Shown here: piece after piece, positions 43,230 to 52,685 of the stretch
Layout of the letters: each line of letters opens with the position of its first letter
Numbering within the stretch: position 1 is the first letter of the stretch
From: Bacteroidales bacterium
GTDB lineage: Bacteria; Bacteroidota; Bacteroidia; Bacteroidales; ML635J-15
Length of the DNA stretch: 55,836 nt
Assembly: GCA_031275085.1 (NCBI GenBank)
Contig: JAISPG010000002.1
Location: 1 to 55,836, forward strand
Direction of reading: 5' to 3'
Position numbers and translations under genes: made by a program
The notes under the pieces: generated by a model
Databases searched by the model: none
What the model was told of the DNA's origin: nothing
What the model saw: only the letters and a program-made list of their open reading frames with translations

Positions 43230-45146
43230 TTAATCTTTATTTTGTTTTATCCATTCAAGTTTTTGTTCTTCATTATATTTGACCTTATTATTATCAAACA
43301 GCCATTGTATCACTTTTATTATTTTGGGATCATCAAAATTTATCTTATCCACCAGATCATTTAATAAATATGGTTCCAAATTTAAAGAATTTTTTATTTT
43401 ATCCAGTATAATGTCGAACTCATATTTACTTAATCCAAGTTCATTTCTTCTGGTACATACGTCGCAGACCCCACACCTGTAAGTGTCATTCTGTCCGAAG
43501 TATGCCAAAAGTATCTGACTTCTGCATTTATTTGAACTTGTTGCATAATTCAGCATTGAATCCAATCTTTCAATAGTTCTGCTTTTTTGTTCGTCTATAT
43601 TTTTTTTATTGAATAATATGGCTTTATCCTCAAGTCTTTCTGAAATAAAGTGGATAATAGGTTTATTTATTCGCGGAATGTATTTTATAATATGATATTG
43701 TTGTAAAACTTTTAGTAAATTGATTATAGTTTCCGTATTTACATTTGCTTTTTTTGCAAGATAATCTTCGCTTATATTGATATAATCGTTAAAAACTCCT
43801 GTGTATGTCCTAAGTATTAGTTTTACGAATTCATCAAGGTTTGCGTTTTCGACCTGAAATTTATACAGGTCTTCGCGGTTACATTGAAAAATTATCCTTG
43901 ATGTTGAATAAGGATCTTCTGAATATGTTACTAATCCTGTTGATTCAAGTATTTTTAAAGAATTATATGTTGTGAGTACATCTATTTTAAACTTTTTTGC
44001 AAAATCGTATATATCAAAAGGATAATCTATGTCCTGTGCTGCTCCGTAAGGAATTTCCAAATAGTTACATATGGAATTGTAAACTTCGAGAACTTTTGAT
44101 AGTTCAGGAAAAGATGTTGTAATATTTTTCTTTAGTTGTGCTTTGTCCGCATTATTTGTAACCAGAAATGCCCATGCATTTTTTTCGTCCCTTCCTGCTC
44201 TTCCTGCTTCCTGAAAATAAGCTTCCAGGGAATCAGGGAGATCCATGTGTACTACCAGCCTAACATCTGGTTTGTCAATACCCATTCCGAAAGCATTTGT
44301 ACACACCATAATCCTTATTTGTCCTTTTTGCCATGCGTTTTGTTTTTCTGCACGTGTTTTTGCATCCAGGCCAGCATGGTAATAATCGGCAGAAATACGG
44401 TATTTTTGTAAAAGCAAAGCATATTCTTTTGTCTTTCGTCTGTTCCTTACATAAACAACAGCACTTCCGTCAATTTTTGTGACCAGTTTGAATAGTTGTC
44501 TTATTTTGTCTTCAGTGTTGATAACAAAATATGCAAGATTTTTTCTTTCAAAACTTTTTTGAAGTACATTATGTTCTTTAAATTCAAGTTTGTTCTGAAT
44601 ATCGTCGACTACTTCAGGAGTAGCAGTTGCTGTGAGAGCTAAAACCGGTACTCCGGGCAACTGTTTTCTTATTTCTGCTATTTCAAGGTAGGAGGGACGG
44701 AAATCATATCCCCATTGTGAAATGCAATGAGCTTCATCAACAGTGAGCAGGTTTACGTTCATATGTTTTAACCTCTCCTGAAAATAAAAGTTCTTTAATC
44801 TTTCGGGAGATATATATAAGAATTTATAACCGCCATTTATGACATTGTTAAGCGCCATTTCAATTTCACTTTTTGTCATTCCTGAATATATGGCAACAGC
44901 TTTTATTTTACGTTTTTGCAGATTTTCTACCTGATCCTTCATTAATGCAATAAGAGGAGTTATGACTATACAAACTCCCGGATTAGCAAGACTATAAACC
45001 TGAAACGTTATGGATTTACCGCCTCCTGTGGGCATTAAGCCAAGTGTATCCTTTCCTGATGCAACTGATTCGATTATTTCCTCCTGCAGTTCGCGAAATT
45101 TGTTATATCCCCAATATCTAAGTAATATGGATCTGAATTCACTCAC
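43230..45146 (-). CDS. recQ: ATP-dependent DNA helicase RecQ
   Basis: 638 residues. Walker A in LMPTGGGKSITFQ, DEAH box in VDEAHCISQWGYDFRP, and motif VI in FQEAGRAGRDEK. The RecQ zinc site is visible as CRSQILLAYFGQ followed by CGVCDVCTRR. A RQC-like winged helix (TYNSLKILESTGLVTYSE region and what follows) is present. An HRDC domain is not evident in the last 100 residues. It unwinds duplex and replication-fork DNA. Confidence 0.93.
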   Translation of the reverse strand: MSEFRSILLRYWGYNKFRELQEEIIESVASGKDTLGLMPTGGGKSITFQVYSLANPGVCIVITPLIALMKDQVENLQKRKIKAVAIYSGMTKSEIEMALNNVINGGYKFLYISPERLKNFYFQERLKHMNVNLLTVDEAHCISQWGYDFRPSYLEIAEIRKQLPGVPVLALTATATPEVVDDIQNKLEFKEHNVLQKSFERKNLAYFVINTEDKIRQLFKLVTKIDGSAVVYVRNRRKTKEYALLLQKYRISADYYHAGLDAKTRAEKQNAWQKGQIRIMVCTNAFGMGIDKPDVRLVVHMDLPDSLEAYFQEAGRAGRDEKNAWAFLVTNNADKAQLKKNITTSFPELSKVLEVYNSICNYLEIPYGAAQDIDYPFDIYDFAKKFKIDVLTTYNSLKILESTGLVTYSEDPYSTSRIIFQCNREDLYKFQVENANLDEFVKLILRTYTGVFNDYINISEDYLAKKANVNTETIINLLKVLQQYHIIKYIPRINKPIIHFISERLEDKAILFNKKNIDEQKSRTIERLDSMLNYATSSNKCRSQILLAYFGQNDTYRCGVCDVCTRRNELGLSKYEFDIILDKIKNSLNLEPYLLNDLVDKINFDDPKIIKVIQWLFDNNKVKYNEEQKLEWIKQNKD

Positions 45147-45192
45147 AAAAAAATAGATTCAATTGATTAACTGCAAAATATGGTAATTATTA

Positions 45193-45200
45193 CAAAGATA
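45193..45200 (-). promoter_or_regulatory. -7 box TATCTTTG for recQ
   Basis: Exact TAnnTTTG on the minus strand, about 46 bases ahead of the recQ start. Lies in the short gap between recQ and the upstream DUF2179 gene and supports separate transcription of recQ. Confidence 0.5.
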
Positions 45201-45232
45201 ATCAATTTTATTATACTTCGCAGCTTGTAATT

Positions 45233-45793
45233 TTATTTTCGTAATAATAAGTTCTTTTTTGTTTTATTTACCTGTTCAAAAACTCCTTTGTTTACAAACC
45301 TGATATCTTCTATTGTATAAAATGCTCCCGGATTGTATTTGTTAACCAGTTCAATTAATGATTTTAACCTTTTTCTTGCAATAGTTATGTATAATACATT
45401 TACAGTACCTTTTGCCCCATTTGCATTCATAAATGTAAAACCGTAATTTTTTTCCTTAAGTTCACAGATTAATTCTGTTGCAGGTTTTGCCGTTACAAGT
45501 CTTAAACCAACAATTCCTAATGCAATTTTTTCTTCAATTACCATACCTATATAATTTCCTGTAGCAAATCCGGCAGCATAAAACAGGTAATATGTCCAAT
45601 TATTGACATTTTCCATAATTCGGCTTATAGCAACTATCCAGATAAAAACTTCAACAAAACCTAATAAGGGAGCAACTTTTTTATGTCCGCGCGAAACTAG
45701 TATTATTCTTAATGTTCCTAATGTAACGTCGCAGATCCTGGCACAGAAGATCATCAAAGGTAATAAAACATATGAATATATATCAAACTCCAT
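45233..45793 (-). CDS. DUF2179/UPF0316 membrane protein
   Basis: 186 residues. Three hydrophobic segments in the first 100 residues (YVLLPLMIFCARICDVTLGT, LGFVEVFIWIVAISRI and LFYAAGFATGNYIGM) followed by a soluble DUF2179-type domain (IVGLRLVTAKPATELICEL, TVNVLYITIARKRLKSL). The RICDVTLGTLR segment is highly typical of the UPF0316 family. Function not known. Ends 33 bases ahead of the recQ -7 box. Confidence 0.82.
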   Translation of the reverse strand: MEFDIYSYVLLPLMIFCARICDVTLGTLRIILVSRGHKKVAPLLGFVEVFIWIVAISRIMENVNNWTYYLFYAAGFATGNYIGMVIEEKIALGIVGLRLVTAKPATELICELKEKNYGFTFMNANGAKGTVNVLYITIARKRLKSLIELVNKYNPGAFYTIEDIRFVNKGVFEQVNKTKKNLLLRK

Positions 45794-45851
45794 AAATGTT
45801 AATATTTATATAAACCTGTAAACGGATTAATCGTTTTCGTTATAAAAATAA

Positions 45852-45886
45852 TAAATTTGCATATAACATGTTTTGTTGTGAACAAA
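45852..45886 (+). promoter_or_regulatory. -7 box TAAATTTG and small palindrome ahead of gapN
   Basis: TAAATTTG (45852-45859) is an exact -7 match. A perfect inverted repeat TTTGTT-GTG-AACAAA (45872-45886) follows about 12 bases on, near or just after the transcript start, where a repressor could block the promoter. The leader is about 70 bases. Confidence 0.45.
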
Positions 45887-45938
45887 TTTATTTTTAAACA
45901 GGTTTAATTAAAATTCATAAAAGTAAAATATTATATAT

Positions 45939-47552
45939 ATGAAAACTTTAGATCAGATTTTTCCGACTTTGAAACAAGTGCCTGAAAAATTTATGATGGA
46001 TTTTCCTATTATCCAGTCAGAATATTTGGTAAATGGGAAAATCAAAAAATGGCATGGAGATTTTCGTGAAGTTTATTCGCCTGTCTATATTAAAAATAAA
46101 AATAACTATACGAATTATCTTGGTGCATATCCTATGATGGGAGAAAAAGAAGCAATGGAGGCGTTGGACGCTGCTGAGAAAGCTTTTGACAATGGAAACG
46201 GGGAATGGCCTAAAATGACTGTGGAGAAAAGGATAGAGTGTATCAGAAAGTTTATTGTTCTGATGAAAGAACAAAAAGAAACTATTGTTAATCTTTTAAT
46301 GTGGGAAATAGGAAAAACACTCTCTGATTCGATAAAAGAGTTTGACAGGACTGTTGAATATATTAATGATACCATAGAAGCATTAAAAAATCTGGACAGG
46401 GTTTCTTCACGATTTACAATTTCGCAGGGAATAATAGCACAGATAAGAAGGGCTCCGTTTGGTGTTACTTTATGTATGGGACCTTATAATTATCCTTTAA
46501 ATGAGACTTTTACAACTCTTATACCAGCATTAATTATGGGTAATTCCATAATTTTTAAACCTCCAAAATTAGGTGTATTGTTACATTATCCTCTGTTGAA
46601 AGCATTCCAGAAATCTTTTCCGAAAGGTGTTGTTAATACCGTTTATGGTAAAGGTGAAAATATTATAACACCAATAATGGAATCGGGAAAAATAAATGTT
46701 TTGGCATTTATAGGAACCAGTAAGGTTGCAAACACATTGAAAATGCATCATCCTAAGCTTAACAGGCTAAAATGTGTTCTGGGACTGGAAGCAAAAAATC
46801 CTGCAATTATACTTAAAGATGCTGATCTGGATGAAACTGTAAAAGAATGTGTTTTAGGAACATTATCATATAACGGGCAAAGATGCACGGCGCTGAAGAT
46901 AATTTTTGTACACGAAGATATTGCTGACAAATTCTTAAATAAATTCAGTAAAGCAGTCGAAAACCTTAAAATAGGGATGCCGTGGGATGACGGTGTAAAT
47001 ATCACACCTTTGCCTGAACCTTCAAAACCTGCATATCTTACTGAATTAATTGAGGATGCTGTTGTTTATGGGGCAAAAGTAGTTAATCCTAATGGCGGAG
47101 AACAATATAAATCGTTGTTTTTCCCGGCAATTTTATATAATGTTAATAATAAAATGCGTATATATTATGAAGAACAGTTCGGGCAAGTTATCCCGGTAAT
47201 TAAATATAAGAATATCAAAGAGCCGCTTGACTATGTTATTGAATCAAACTACGGTCAACAGGCCAGTATTTTCGGAAAGGACTCAGATGAAATTTCGGAA
47301 CTTATTGATACTCTTGTCAACCAGGTCTGTCGTGTAAATATTAATTCACAGTGCCAGAGAGGACCTGATGATTTTCCATTTACAGGAAGAAAAGATTCTG
47401 CAGAAGCAACATTGTCGGTTTCTGATGCATTAAGGGTATTCTCAATAAGAACTTTAGTTGCTGCCAAAGAAACCGATACAAATAAAAAAATTATCAGAGA
47501 AATTTTAAAAGATGAAAAATCAAATTTTTTAAATACGGACTTTATATTATAA
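45939..47552 (+). CDS. gapN: NADP-dependent glyceraldehyde-3-phosphate dehydrogenase, non-phosphorylating (GapN-like ALDH)
   Basis: 537 residues, slightly longer than most aldehyde dehydrogenases. Catalytic Cys316 in [10 protein letters not shown] and general-base Glu284 in [12 protein letters not shown] are in place, with [11 protein letters not shown] before them (the GSxxVG-type motif). The YNGQRCTA context matches GapN rather than generic ALDHs. It oxidises glyceraldehyde-3-phosphate straight to 3-phosphoglycerate, making NADPH and no ATP. gapA follows on the same strand after 127 bases; the pair would let the cell choose between ATP and NADPH yield. Confidence 0.82.
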   Translation: MKTLDQIFPTLKQVPEKFMMDFPIIQSEYLVNGKIKKWHGDFREVYSPVYIKNKNNYTNYLGAYPMMGEKEAMEALDAAEKAFDNGNGEWPKMTVEKRIECIRKFIVLMKEQKETIVNLLMWEIGKTLSDSIKEFDRTVEYINDTIEALKNLDRVSSRFTISQGIIAQIRRAPFGVTLCMGPYNYPLNETFTTLIPALIMGNSIIFKPPKLGVLLHYPLLKAFQKSFPKGVVNTVYGKGENIITPIMESGKINVLAFIGTSKVANTLKMHHPKLNRLKCVLGLEAKNPAIILKDADLDETVKECVLGTLSYNGQRCTALKIIFVHEDIADKFLNKFSKAVENLKIGMPWDDGVNITPLPEPSKPAYLTELIEDAVVYGAKVVNPNGGEQYKSLFFPAILYNVNNKMRIYYEEQFGQVIPVIKYKNIKEPLDYVIESNYGQQASIFGKDSDEISELIDTLVNQVCRVNINSQCQRGPDDFPFTGRKDSAEATLSVSDALRVFSIRTLVAAKETDTNKKIIREILKDEKSNFLNTDFIL

Positions 47553-47591
47553 TATAACGTGTATCTTATATTGTTAAATAACATCTTATTT

Positions 47592-47636
47592 GTTGATAAA
47601 AGATTTAGTTTTATCAACTCGTTTATTATAAATTTG
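47592..47636 (+). promoter_or_regulatory. gapA promoter with a 10-bp inverted repeat
   Basis: TAAATTTG at 47629-47636 is an exact -7 box. Just upstream lies GTTGATAAAA (47592-47601), a 7-base spacer and TTTTATCAAC (47609-47618), a perfect 10-bp inverted repeat covering the -33 region. No T-run follows, so it reads more like an operator than the gapN terminator, but termination is not excluded. Confidence 0.5.
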
Positions 47637-47679
47637 CTTTTTTGAAAAAACTATAATAATAAATTAAAATATTTTAACT

Positions 47680-48684
47680 ATGGCAAAGATAAAAGTTGCG
47701 ATTAACGGTTTTGGTCGGATAGGAAGAAATGTTTTTAAAATTGCATTCGACCGTAATGATATGGAAATAATTGGTATTAATGATTTAACTAATACCAAAA
47801 CTTTAGCACATTTATTAAAATACGATTCCACTCAGGGTAAATTTGATAGAAATGTTTCACATGATGAAAATTCGATCATTGTTGATGGAAAAGCGATAAA
47901 AGTTAGTGCAGAACGTAATCCGGCACAAATTCCATGGGCAGAAAAACCTGATGTTGTTGTTGAATCTACAGGAGTTTTTACTTTAAGAGAAAGTCCTAAA
48001 GGAGGTTATGGGGATCACCTTAAAAATGGAGCAAAAAAAGTAATATTGACAGTTCCGTCGAAAGATCAGATAGATGCTATGATAGTATTGGGAGTGAACG
48101 ATGCTATGATAACTCCTGATCTTAAATGTGTTTCAAATGCGTCATGTACAACAAATTGTCTGGCTCCCGTAGCAAAAGTATTACATGATAATTTTGGTAT
48201 AGAAAGCGGAACAATGACAACTATTCATTCATATACTAATGATCAGATAATACTTGACGGACCTCATTCAGACTTAAGAAGAGCCAGATCATGTGCTGTC
48301 TCTCAAATCCCGACAACAACAGGTGCAGCAAAAGCTGTAGGTAAAGTACTTCCTGAACTTAACGGAAAACTTGACGGTATAGCTATTCGTGTTCCTACTC
48401 CTACAGGTTCAATTGTAGATTTAGTGGTGAATTTAAAAACCGATGTTACTATCGAACAGGTAAATAAAGCCATGAAAGATGCAGCGGAAGGTCCAATGAA
48501 AGGAATTATGGAATATACAGAAGATCCTATTGTTTCTGTAGATATCATACATAATCCTCATTCTGCTATTTTTGATGCAGGCTGTACTATGCTTAACGGA
48601 AGACTGCTAAAAGTAATGGCCTGGTATGATAATGAATGGGGATATTCAAACAGGGTAGTGGAGTTAGTTGCAAAATTAGTTTAA
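47680..48684 (+). CDS. gapA: Glyceraldehyde-3-phosphate dehydrogenase, type I
   Basis: 334 residues, usual length. INGFGRIGRNVFK is the NAD-binding fingerprint, with Asp35 in GINDLTNT. Catalytic Cys156 in SNASCTTNCLAPVAK and His183 in TTIHSYTNDQ. The late WYDNEWGYSNRVVEL is typical. Phosphorylating glycolytic/gluconeogenic enzyme. A strong terminator follows. Confidence 0.96.
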   Translation: MAKIKVAINGFGRIGRNVFKIAFDRNDMEIIGINDLTNTKTLAHLLKYDSTQGKFDRNVSHDENSIIVDGKAIKVSAERNPAQIPWAEKPDVVVESTGVFTLRESPKGGYGDHLKNGAKKVILTVPSKDQIDAMIVLGVNDAMITPDLKCVSNASCTTNCLAPVAKVLHDNFGIESGTMTTIHSYTNDQIILDGPHSDLRRARSCAVSQIPTTTGAAKAVGKVLPELNGKLDGIAIRVPTPTGSIVDLVVNLKTDVTIEQVNKAMKDAAEGPMKGIMEYTEDPIVSVDIIHNPHSAIFDAGCTMLNGRLLKVMAWYDNEWGYSNRVVELVAKLV

Positions 48685-48710
48685 ATAAAGTATTACAATT
48701 TATTATAAAA

Positions 48711-48737
48711 AAATAAGAGTCCAAAAGACTCTTATTT
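48711..48737 (+). terminator. Intrinsic terminator after gapA
   Basis: AAATAAGAGTC (48711-48721) pairs with GACTCTTATTT (48727-48737), 11 bp, loop of five, then more T. The symmetric arms would also serve the convergent lgt gene. Confidence 0.88.
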
Positions 48738-48768
48738 TTTTATATTTTTTCAATTATATTCCAAAATA

Positions 48769-49596
48769 TCAATTTTTAATTTTTAATTCCTCATTCTTAT
48801 TTACGCGTTTGTTAAACCATCCATATCCTCTGGCAATAAAGAAGAATCCCAGTAATATAAAAGGAATACTTAATAATTGTCCCATCCTTATTACGCTTGT
48901 CCAGCCATCAAATTCCACCTGATCCATTTTTGTATATTCTATGATGAACCTGAACCCGAAAAGTACTACCAGGAACCAGCCAAGAAATGTTCCATCCTTC
49001 CATTTTGAATGGAATTTATTATATATAAAGAAAAATACACCAAACATTATAAAATAAAAAATAGCTTCATATAATTGTGTAGGATGTAACGGAACATCTC
49101 CAAGACGTTTAAAGATAAAAGCCCATGGAACATCAGTAGGAATTCCGACAATTTCGGAATTCATTAAATTTCCAAGTCTTACCATTCCTCCTGCAAGAGG
49201 GACCACCACCACAATCTTATCTAATAATCCCAAATATGAGATTTTATATTTCCTTGAGAATAACCATACAGCCAATAGTATCCCTGCTGCACCTCCGTGA
49301 CTTGCTAATCCGCCTTCCCATACTTTTAATATTTCCACCGGATTAGAAAAATAATATGACGGATTGTAGAATAACACATGACCTAAACGTAATCCGATTA
49401 CAGTACCTACTATAACATATATTGATAAAATATCAACCCTTTCCTGTTTGAAGCCTTCTTTCCTCATTATATGGCCTAAAATAAAGTAGGAGAATAAAAA
49501 ACCCAAAGCAAGAAATAATCCGTACCATCTTATACTGAAATCCCCTATGGAGAACATTACCGGATTAACATCCCAAATTATATATAATAATGACAT
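48769..49596 (-). CDS. lgt: Prolipoprotein diacylglyceryl transferase
   Basis: 275 residues with about seven membrane helices. GGMVRLGNLMNSEIVG is the Lgt signature with the Arg and Asn of the active site, and HPTQLYEAIFYF and FGFRFIIEYTK are further conserved segments. It moves diacylglycerol from phosphatidylglycerol to the lipobox Cys of prelipoproteins, so it is needed for every lipoprotein listed in this window. Inner membrane. Convergent with gapA. Confidence 0.95.
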   Translation of the reverse strand: MSLLYIIWDVNPVMFSIGDFSIRWYGLFLALGFLFSYFILGHIMRKEGFKQERVDILSIYVIVGTVIGLRLGHVLFYNPSYYFSNPVEILKVWEGGLASHGGAAGILLAVWLFSRKYKISYLGLLDKIVVVVPLAGGMVRLGNLMNSEIVGIPTDVPWAFIFKRLGDVPLHPTQLYEAIFYFIMFGVFFFIYNKFHSKWKDGTFLGWFLVVLFGFRFIIEYTKMDQVEFDGWTSVIRMGQLLSIPFILLGFFFIARGYGWFNKRVNKNEELKIKN

Positions 49597-49697
49597 AATA
49601 AAATATTTTGCAGGTAAAATTATAAAAATGTTGGATAAGTTCTAATATAATTTATTAAAAATACAATTACAAAAATATTTTATTTGACAAATTTTAT

Positions 49698-49705
49698 TAT
49701 TTTTG
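49698..49705 (+). promoter_or_regulatory. -7 box TATTTTTG for tRNA-Leu
   Basis: Exact TAnnTTTG, 11 bases before the mature tRNA 5-prime end, leaving a short leader for RNase P to remove. Confidence 0.55.
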
Positions 49706-49716
49706 CAATTCAATAT

Positions 49717-49800
49717 GCCCAGATGGTGAAATCGGTAGACACGCCAGCTTGAGGGGCTGGTGCCCGTACGGGTGTGCAAGTTCGAGTCTTGTTCTGGGCA
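49717..49800 (+). tRNA. tRNA-Leu, anticodon GAG
   Basis: 84 nt. Acceptor arms GCCCAGA and TCTGGGC pair, with discriminator A at 49800. The anticodon stem CAGC/GCTG encloses the loop TTGAGGG, giving anticodon GAG. The long variable arm TGCCCGTACGGGTGT marks it as a class II tRNA (Leu). The T-arm contains TTCGAGT. No encoded CCA follows. It reads CUC and CUU codons. Confidence 0.95.
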
Positions 49801-49802
49801 CT

Positions 49803-49839
49803 AAAATAAAAAGCGTTGAAAACCAACGCTTTTTATTTT
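49803..49839 (+). terminator. Intrinsic terminator, 16-bp perfect stem, after tRNA-Leu
   Basis: AAAATAAAAAGCGTTG (49803-49818) pairs exactly with 49824-49839 around AAAAC, starting 3 bases after the tRNA. Symmetric A/T arms suggest it also ends the response-regulator transcript coming from the other side. Confidence 0.92.
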
Positions 49840-49856
49840 TATATTACTGATATTTT

Positions 49857-50537
49857 TTACATAATTAATATAAATCCGCTTCCATGTATATTATTTATCT
49901 GAATAAGAGGATCGTCTTTGAAGTATTTCCGTAATTTGGTAATATAAACATCCATACTTCTTGCATTGAAATAATTGTCGTCTCCCCATATTTTCTTCAA
50001 AGCCTCATTTCTGTCTAGAACATTATTTTTATTTAAAATAAGTTCTTTTAATAAATCAGATTCCCTTGGCGTTAACCTGTGAGATTCTTCATCGGAAGTC
50101 AATGTTCTTAGTTTGGTATCGAAAATATATTTACCTATTTTGATTTTGTCTTCAATAGTAACTTTAGAATTTTTACGGCGCAATATGGCTCTGATTTTTA
50201 ATAAAAGGACATCAGAATCAAATGGTTTGGTCAGATAATCATCTGCTCCGACTTTAAAGCCTTCCAGAACGTCTTCTTTTAAAGATTTGGCACTTAAAAA
50301 AATTATCGGCATTTTTTTATTGGACTGACGTATTTCTTTAGCAATAGTAAAACCGTCAACATTGGGAAGCATTACATCCAAAACACATAAATCAAAATCA
50401 CCTTTAGTAAATGTAGGAAATGCATCTTTACCATCACTCACAAGAGTAACATCAAATTCATTCATTTCAAGGTAAGACTTCAAGACAAATCCGAAATTTA
50501 CATCATCTTCAACCAATAATAATTTTTCTTTATCCAT
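49857..50537 (-). CDS. OmpR/PhoB-family response regulator (RprY-like)
   Basis: 226 residues. Receiver domain with acidic pair DD at 11-12, phospho-acceptor Asp54 in LCVLDVMLPNVDG and Lys in FLSAKSLKED. The C-terminal winged helix includes HRLTPRESDLLKELILN, RSMDVYITKLRKYF and IHGSGFILIM. It lies 14 bases behind the kinase gene and should be its partner. The overall look matches RprY of Bacteroides, though identity is an inference. Confidence 0.92.
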   Translation of the reverse strand: MDKEKLLLVEDDVNFGFVLKSYLEMNEFDVTLVSDGKDAFPTFTKGDFDLCVLDVMLPNVDGFTIAKEIRQSNKKMPIIFLSAKSLKEDVLEGFKVGADDYLTKPFDSDVLLLKIRAILRRKNSKVTIEDKIKIGKYIFDTKLRTLTSDEESHRLTPRESDLLKELILNKNNVLDRNEALKKIWGDDNYFNARSMDVYITKLRKYFKDDPLIQINNIHGSGFILIM

Positions 50538-50551
50538 ATTATAAATATATT

Positions 50552-52075
50552 TTATTTAAGTGGTAATATTACAGTAAAAGTGCTTCCTTTTCCGGGACAG
50601 CTACGTACGTTAATAGTTCCTTTATGAGCGATTATTATTTCTTTTACGTAATTTAATCCTAATCCAAAACCTTTAATATTATGCACATTGCCTGTAGGAG
50701 CCCTGTAGAACCTGTCGAATATTTTAGCCTGTGCTTCTTTTGACATACCTATTCCATTATCTTTAAATGCTATATGAAATTTATCTCTTTCAATAAAAGT
50801 TGTTATTTTTATTTCTGGAGTATCTTTGGAATACTTTAGTGCATTATCCAGAAGGTTGTTAAATGCGTTGGTAAGCAGGTCCCTGTCAACATTAAGGAAA
50901 ACATTGTCGTCAATACTGATAAATGTGATTGTGCCTCCTTTTTCAGAAACAACAAGTTCCGTATTGTTTATTACATCCTGTACTATTTCATTTATATTTT
51001 CTTTATGTTTTTTTACTTCCAGGTTTTTTTTATCCAAAACTGCCATTTGCAGGACTTGTTCTATATGATGATTCATGCGGCTTGTCTCTTGTGCTATTAT
51101 GTCAAGCATATTTGATAATACTTTCGGATTGTCGGAATATTTTGTGCTTTTCAAAGAGGCTGTTGCCAGTTTTATTGTTGCTATTGGAGTTTTAAATTCA
51201 TGAGTCATATTATTAATAAAATCATTCTTTATTTCAGAAAGATTTTTTTGTCTTATAAGAGCATATAAGCTTATACCGAATGTTGCTATGAATAATAATG
51301 TAAAAAGAATGGAAGTTATTACTTGTCCGTGTATAGATTCAATTGCATACATATTTTTGTTCGGAAAATCAACAAGAAACAAATTAGGATTTGAAAAAAT
51401 GTTCTCCGGAGCCATATTGTATTTGTAAAATTCTTTTTTCCTTGAAATGTCAAAGTTCTCAGAACGTAATTTTATATTATAATCATCATCTGTTATTGCA
51501 AACTCAAAATCTAAATCGAGTCCATATGATAATAACGACTTTTGAAGGATATTTGATATAGTAGTAACATCAAAACGATTCTCTATTGGAATTGCATTTT
51601 GCATAAACTCAGCTTCGATTTGCATCATTAATTGTTCAAACCTTAGCTGGCGTTCATTGAGCAGTTGATGGACAAATTTTTCTATCTGTTCCAGATCATC
51701 TGTTTTTAGTGTTGAAACAATACTGCCGGGAATTCCATTAATGTTTTTATCATAATAAGAATTTGGCTTATTATTTAAGTCTGTTATTTGTTGCAAAGGA
51801 GTTATACTTAACTGGAGTAATTGTGGATCTATAGGTATTTTGTTGAAGTTTAAATTCTGACCGTTACTACTTATCTTGTCATATGCATAACGTAAGGCAT
51901 CATGTTTTCTTAATGTAAATATCGTTTGTGCAATAGCTTCACTTACAGATCTTTCGATCATTTCTTTCGATCTGTTATAAGAATTTATGATATGAACATA
52001 TTGAAGAACAATGATAAAAGTAAGTGATAAGGACATCAATACAATTATACCTGTTACCAGTCGCTTTTTTTTCAT
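50552..52075 (-). CDS. Membrane sensor histidine kinase (RprX-like)
   Basis: 507 residues. Helices at about 7-30 and 252-274 frame a periplasmic sensor region of about 220 residues. The HisKA motif is FINNMTHEFKTPIATIKLA with His292. ATPase boxes follow: NNLLDNALKYS (N), FKDNGIGMS (G1), FDRFYR (F) and GFGLGLNYV (G2). The sensed signal is unknown. First gene of a two-gene unit. The sensor region and the partner regulator resemble RprXY of Bacteroides. Confidence 0.92.
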   Translation of the reverse strand: MKKKRLVTGIIVLMSLSLTFIIVLQYVHIINSYNRSKEMIERSVSEAIAQTIFTLRKHDALRYAYDKISSNGQNLNFNKIPIDPQLLQLSITPLQQITDLNNKPNSYYDKNINGIPGSIVSTLKTDDLEQIEKFVHQLLNERQLRFEQLMMQIEAEFMQNAIPIENRFDVTTISNILQKSLLSYGLDLDFEFAITDDDYNIKLRSENFDISRKKEFYKYNMAPENIFSNPNLFLVDFPNKNMYAIESIHGQVITSILFTLLFIATFGISLYALIRQKNLSEIKNDFINNMTHEFKTPIATIKLATASLKSTKYSDNPKVLSNMLDIIAQETSRMNHHIEQVLQMAVLDKKNLEVKKHKENINEIVQDVINNTELVVSEKGGTITFISIDDNVFLNVDRDLLTNAFNNLLDNALKYSKDTPEIKITTFIERDKFHIAFKDNGIGMSKEAQAKIFDRFYRAPTGNVHNIKGFGLGLNYVKEIIIAHKGTINVRSCPGKGSTFTVILPLK

Positions 52076-52079
52076 ATTA

Positions 52080-52087
52080 CAAAGATA
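52080..52087 (-). promoter_or_regulatory. -7 box TATCTTTG abutting the kinase start
   Basis: Exact TAnnTTTG on the minus strand ending 4 bases before the ATG at 52075. If used, the transcript would start at or beside the start codon (leaderless). Confidence 0.45.
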
Positions 52088-52252
52088 AATATACTTTTTT
52101 CATCATTTTTTATTGTTAACTTTTCTTTAACGTAGTTTAACTTTATTTAAACAATAATCTAAAATATAACTTCGTTTCTTTGTAATTAGGAAAATAAAAA
52201 TTGCTTTTTTTGTTTAAAAAAAATGGTAATTAAGTTAAATAGAAAAGATGAT

Positions 52253-52268
52253 TGGCACAAAATTTGTA
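52253..52268 (+). promoter_or_regulatory. Possible sigma-54 promoter (TGGCACA, four bases, TTGTA)
   Basis: TGGCAC at 52253-52258 and TTGT at 52264-52267. GG and GT stand exactly 10 bases apart, as GG and GC do in -24/-12 promoters; the -12 element has T where C is usual. The predicted start is near 52278. Confidence 0.4.
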
Positions 52269-52277
52269 GTAAAAATA

Positions 52278-52345
52278 ATACTCTCCTTTAAATAACAATG
52301 CTTAATTTTTGAAGAGCCCTATTTCCCAGATAGGGCTCTTTGATT
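52278..52345 (+). ncRNA. Candidate small RNA, about 65 nt
   Basis: Between the sigma-54-like promoter and a terminator hairpin there is no open reading frame of note. The stretch CTCTCCTTTAAATAAC is an unpaired segment that could act as a target-binding seed. Existence is an inference from the flanking signals only. Confidence 0.35.
52312..52340 (+). terminator. Intrinsic-terminator-like hairpin
   Basis: AAGAGCCCTAT (52312-52322) pairs with ATAGGGCTCTT (52330-52340), 11 bp, 7-base loop, followed by TGATTTTAT. It is not next to the end of any gene, which is why a short separate transcript is suspected. Confidence 0.8.
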
Positions 52346-52661
52346 TTATATCCTGGCCCAATGAACGATAATTTTAATCTTATTTTTGAGATAAATTCAT
52401 TTATGTTTATATTTTTTCACTAAAAGAATCTTCTTATTTTGTTATTTTTATTTAAAAACAAATATTATACCAAAAATATAATACGCTTATAATTAGTAAG
52501 TTAGAAATATGAAATAATTTACCTATTAATAATTAAGTAATTATTTAGAAGATTGATAATATTTATACAATTGATAAGTAGTTAATTATACTGCCTTTGA
52601 CAGGACAAATTTGTGTTTTTTACTTTAATATCTAATTCCATCTGAGATTATAAAATTTTAT

Positions 52662-52669
52662 TATTTTTG
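52662..52669 (+). promoter_or_regulatory. -7 box TATTTTTG ahead of hutH
   Basis: Exact TAnnTTTG match. Transcription from here would give hutH a leader of about 120 bases containing the short frame at 52686. Confidence 0.45.
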
Positions 52670-52685
52670 TAAAAAAATGTAAGAT

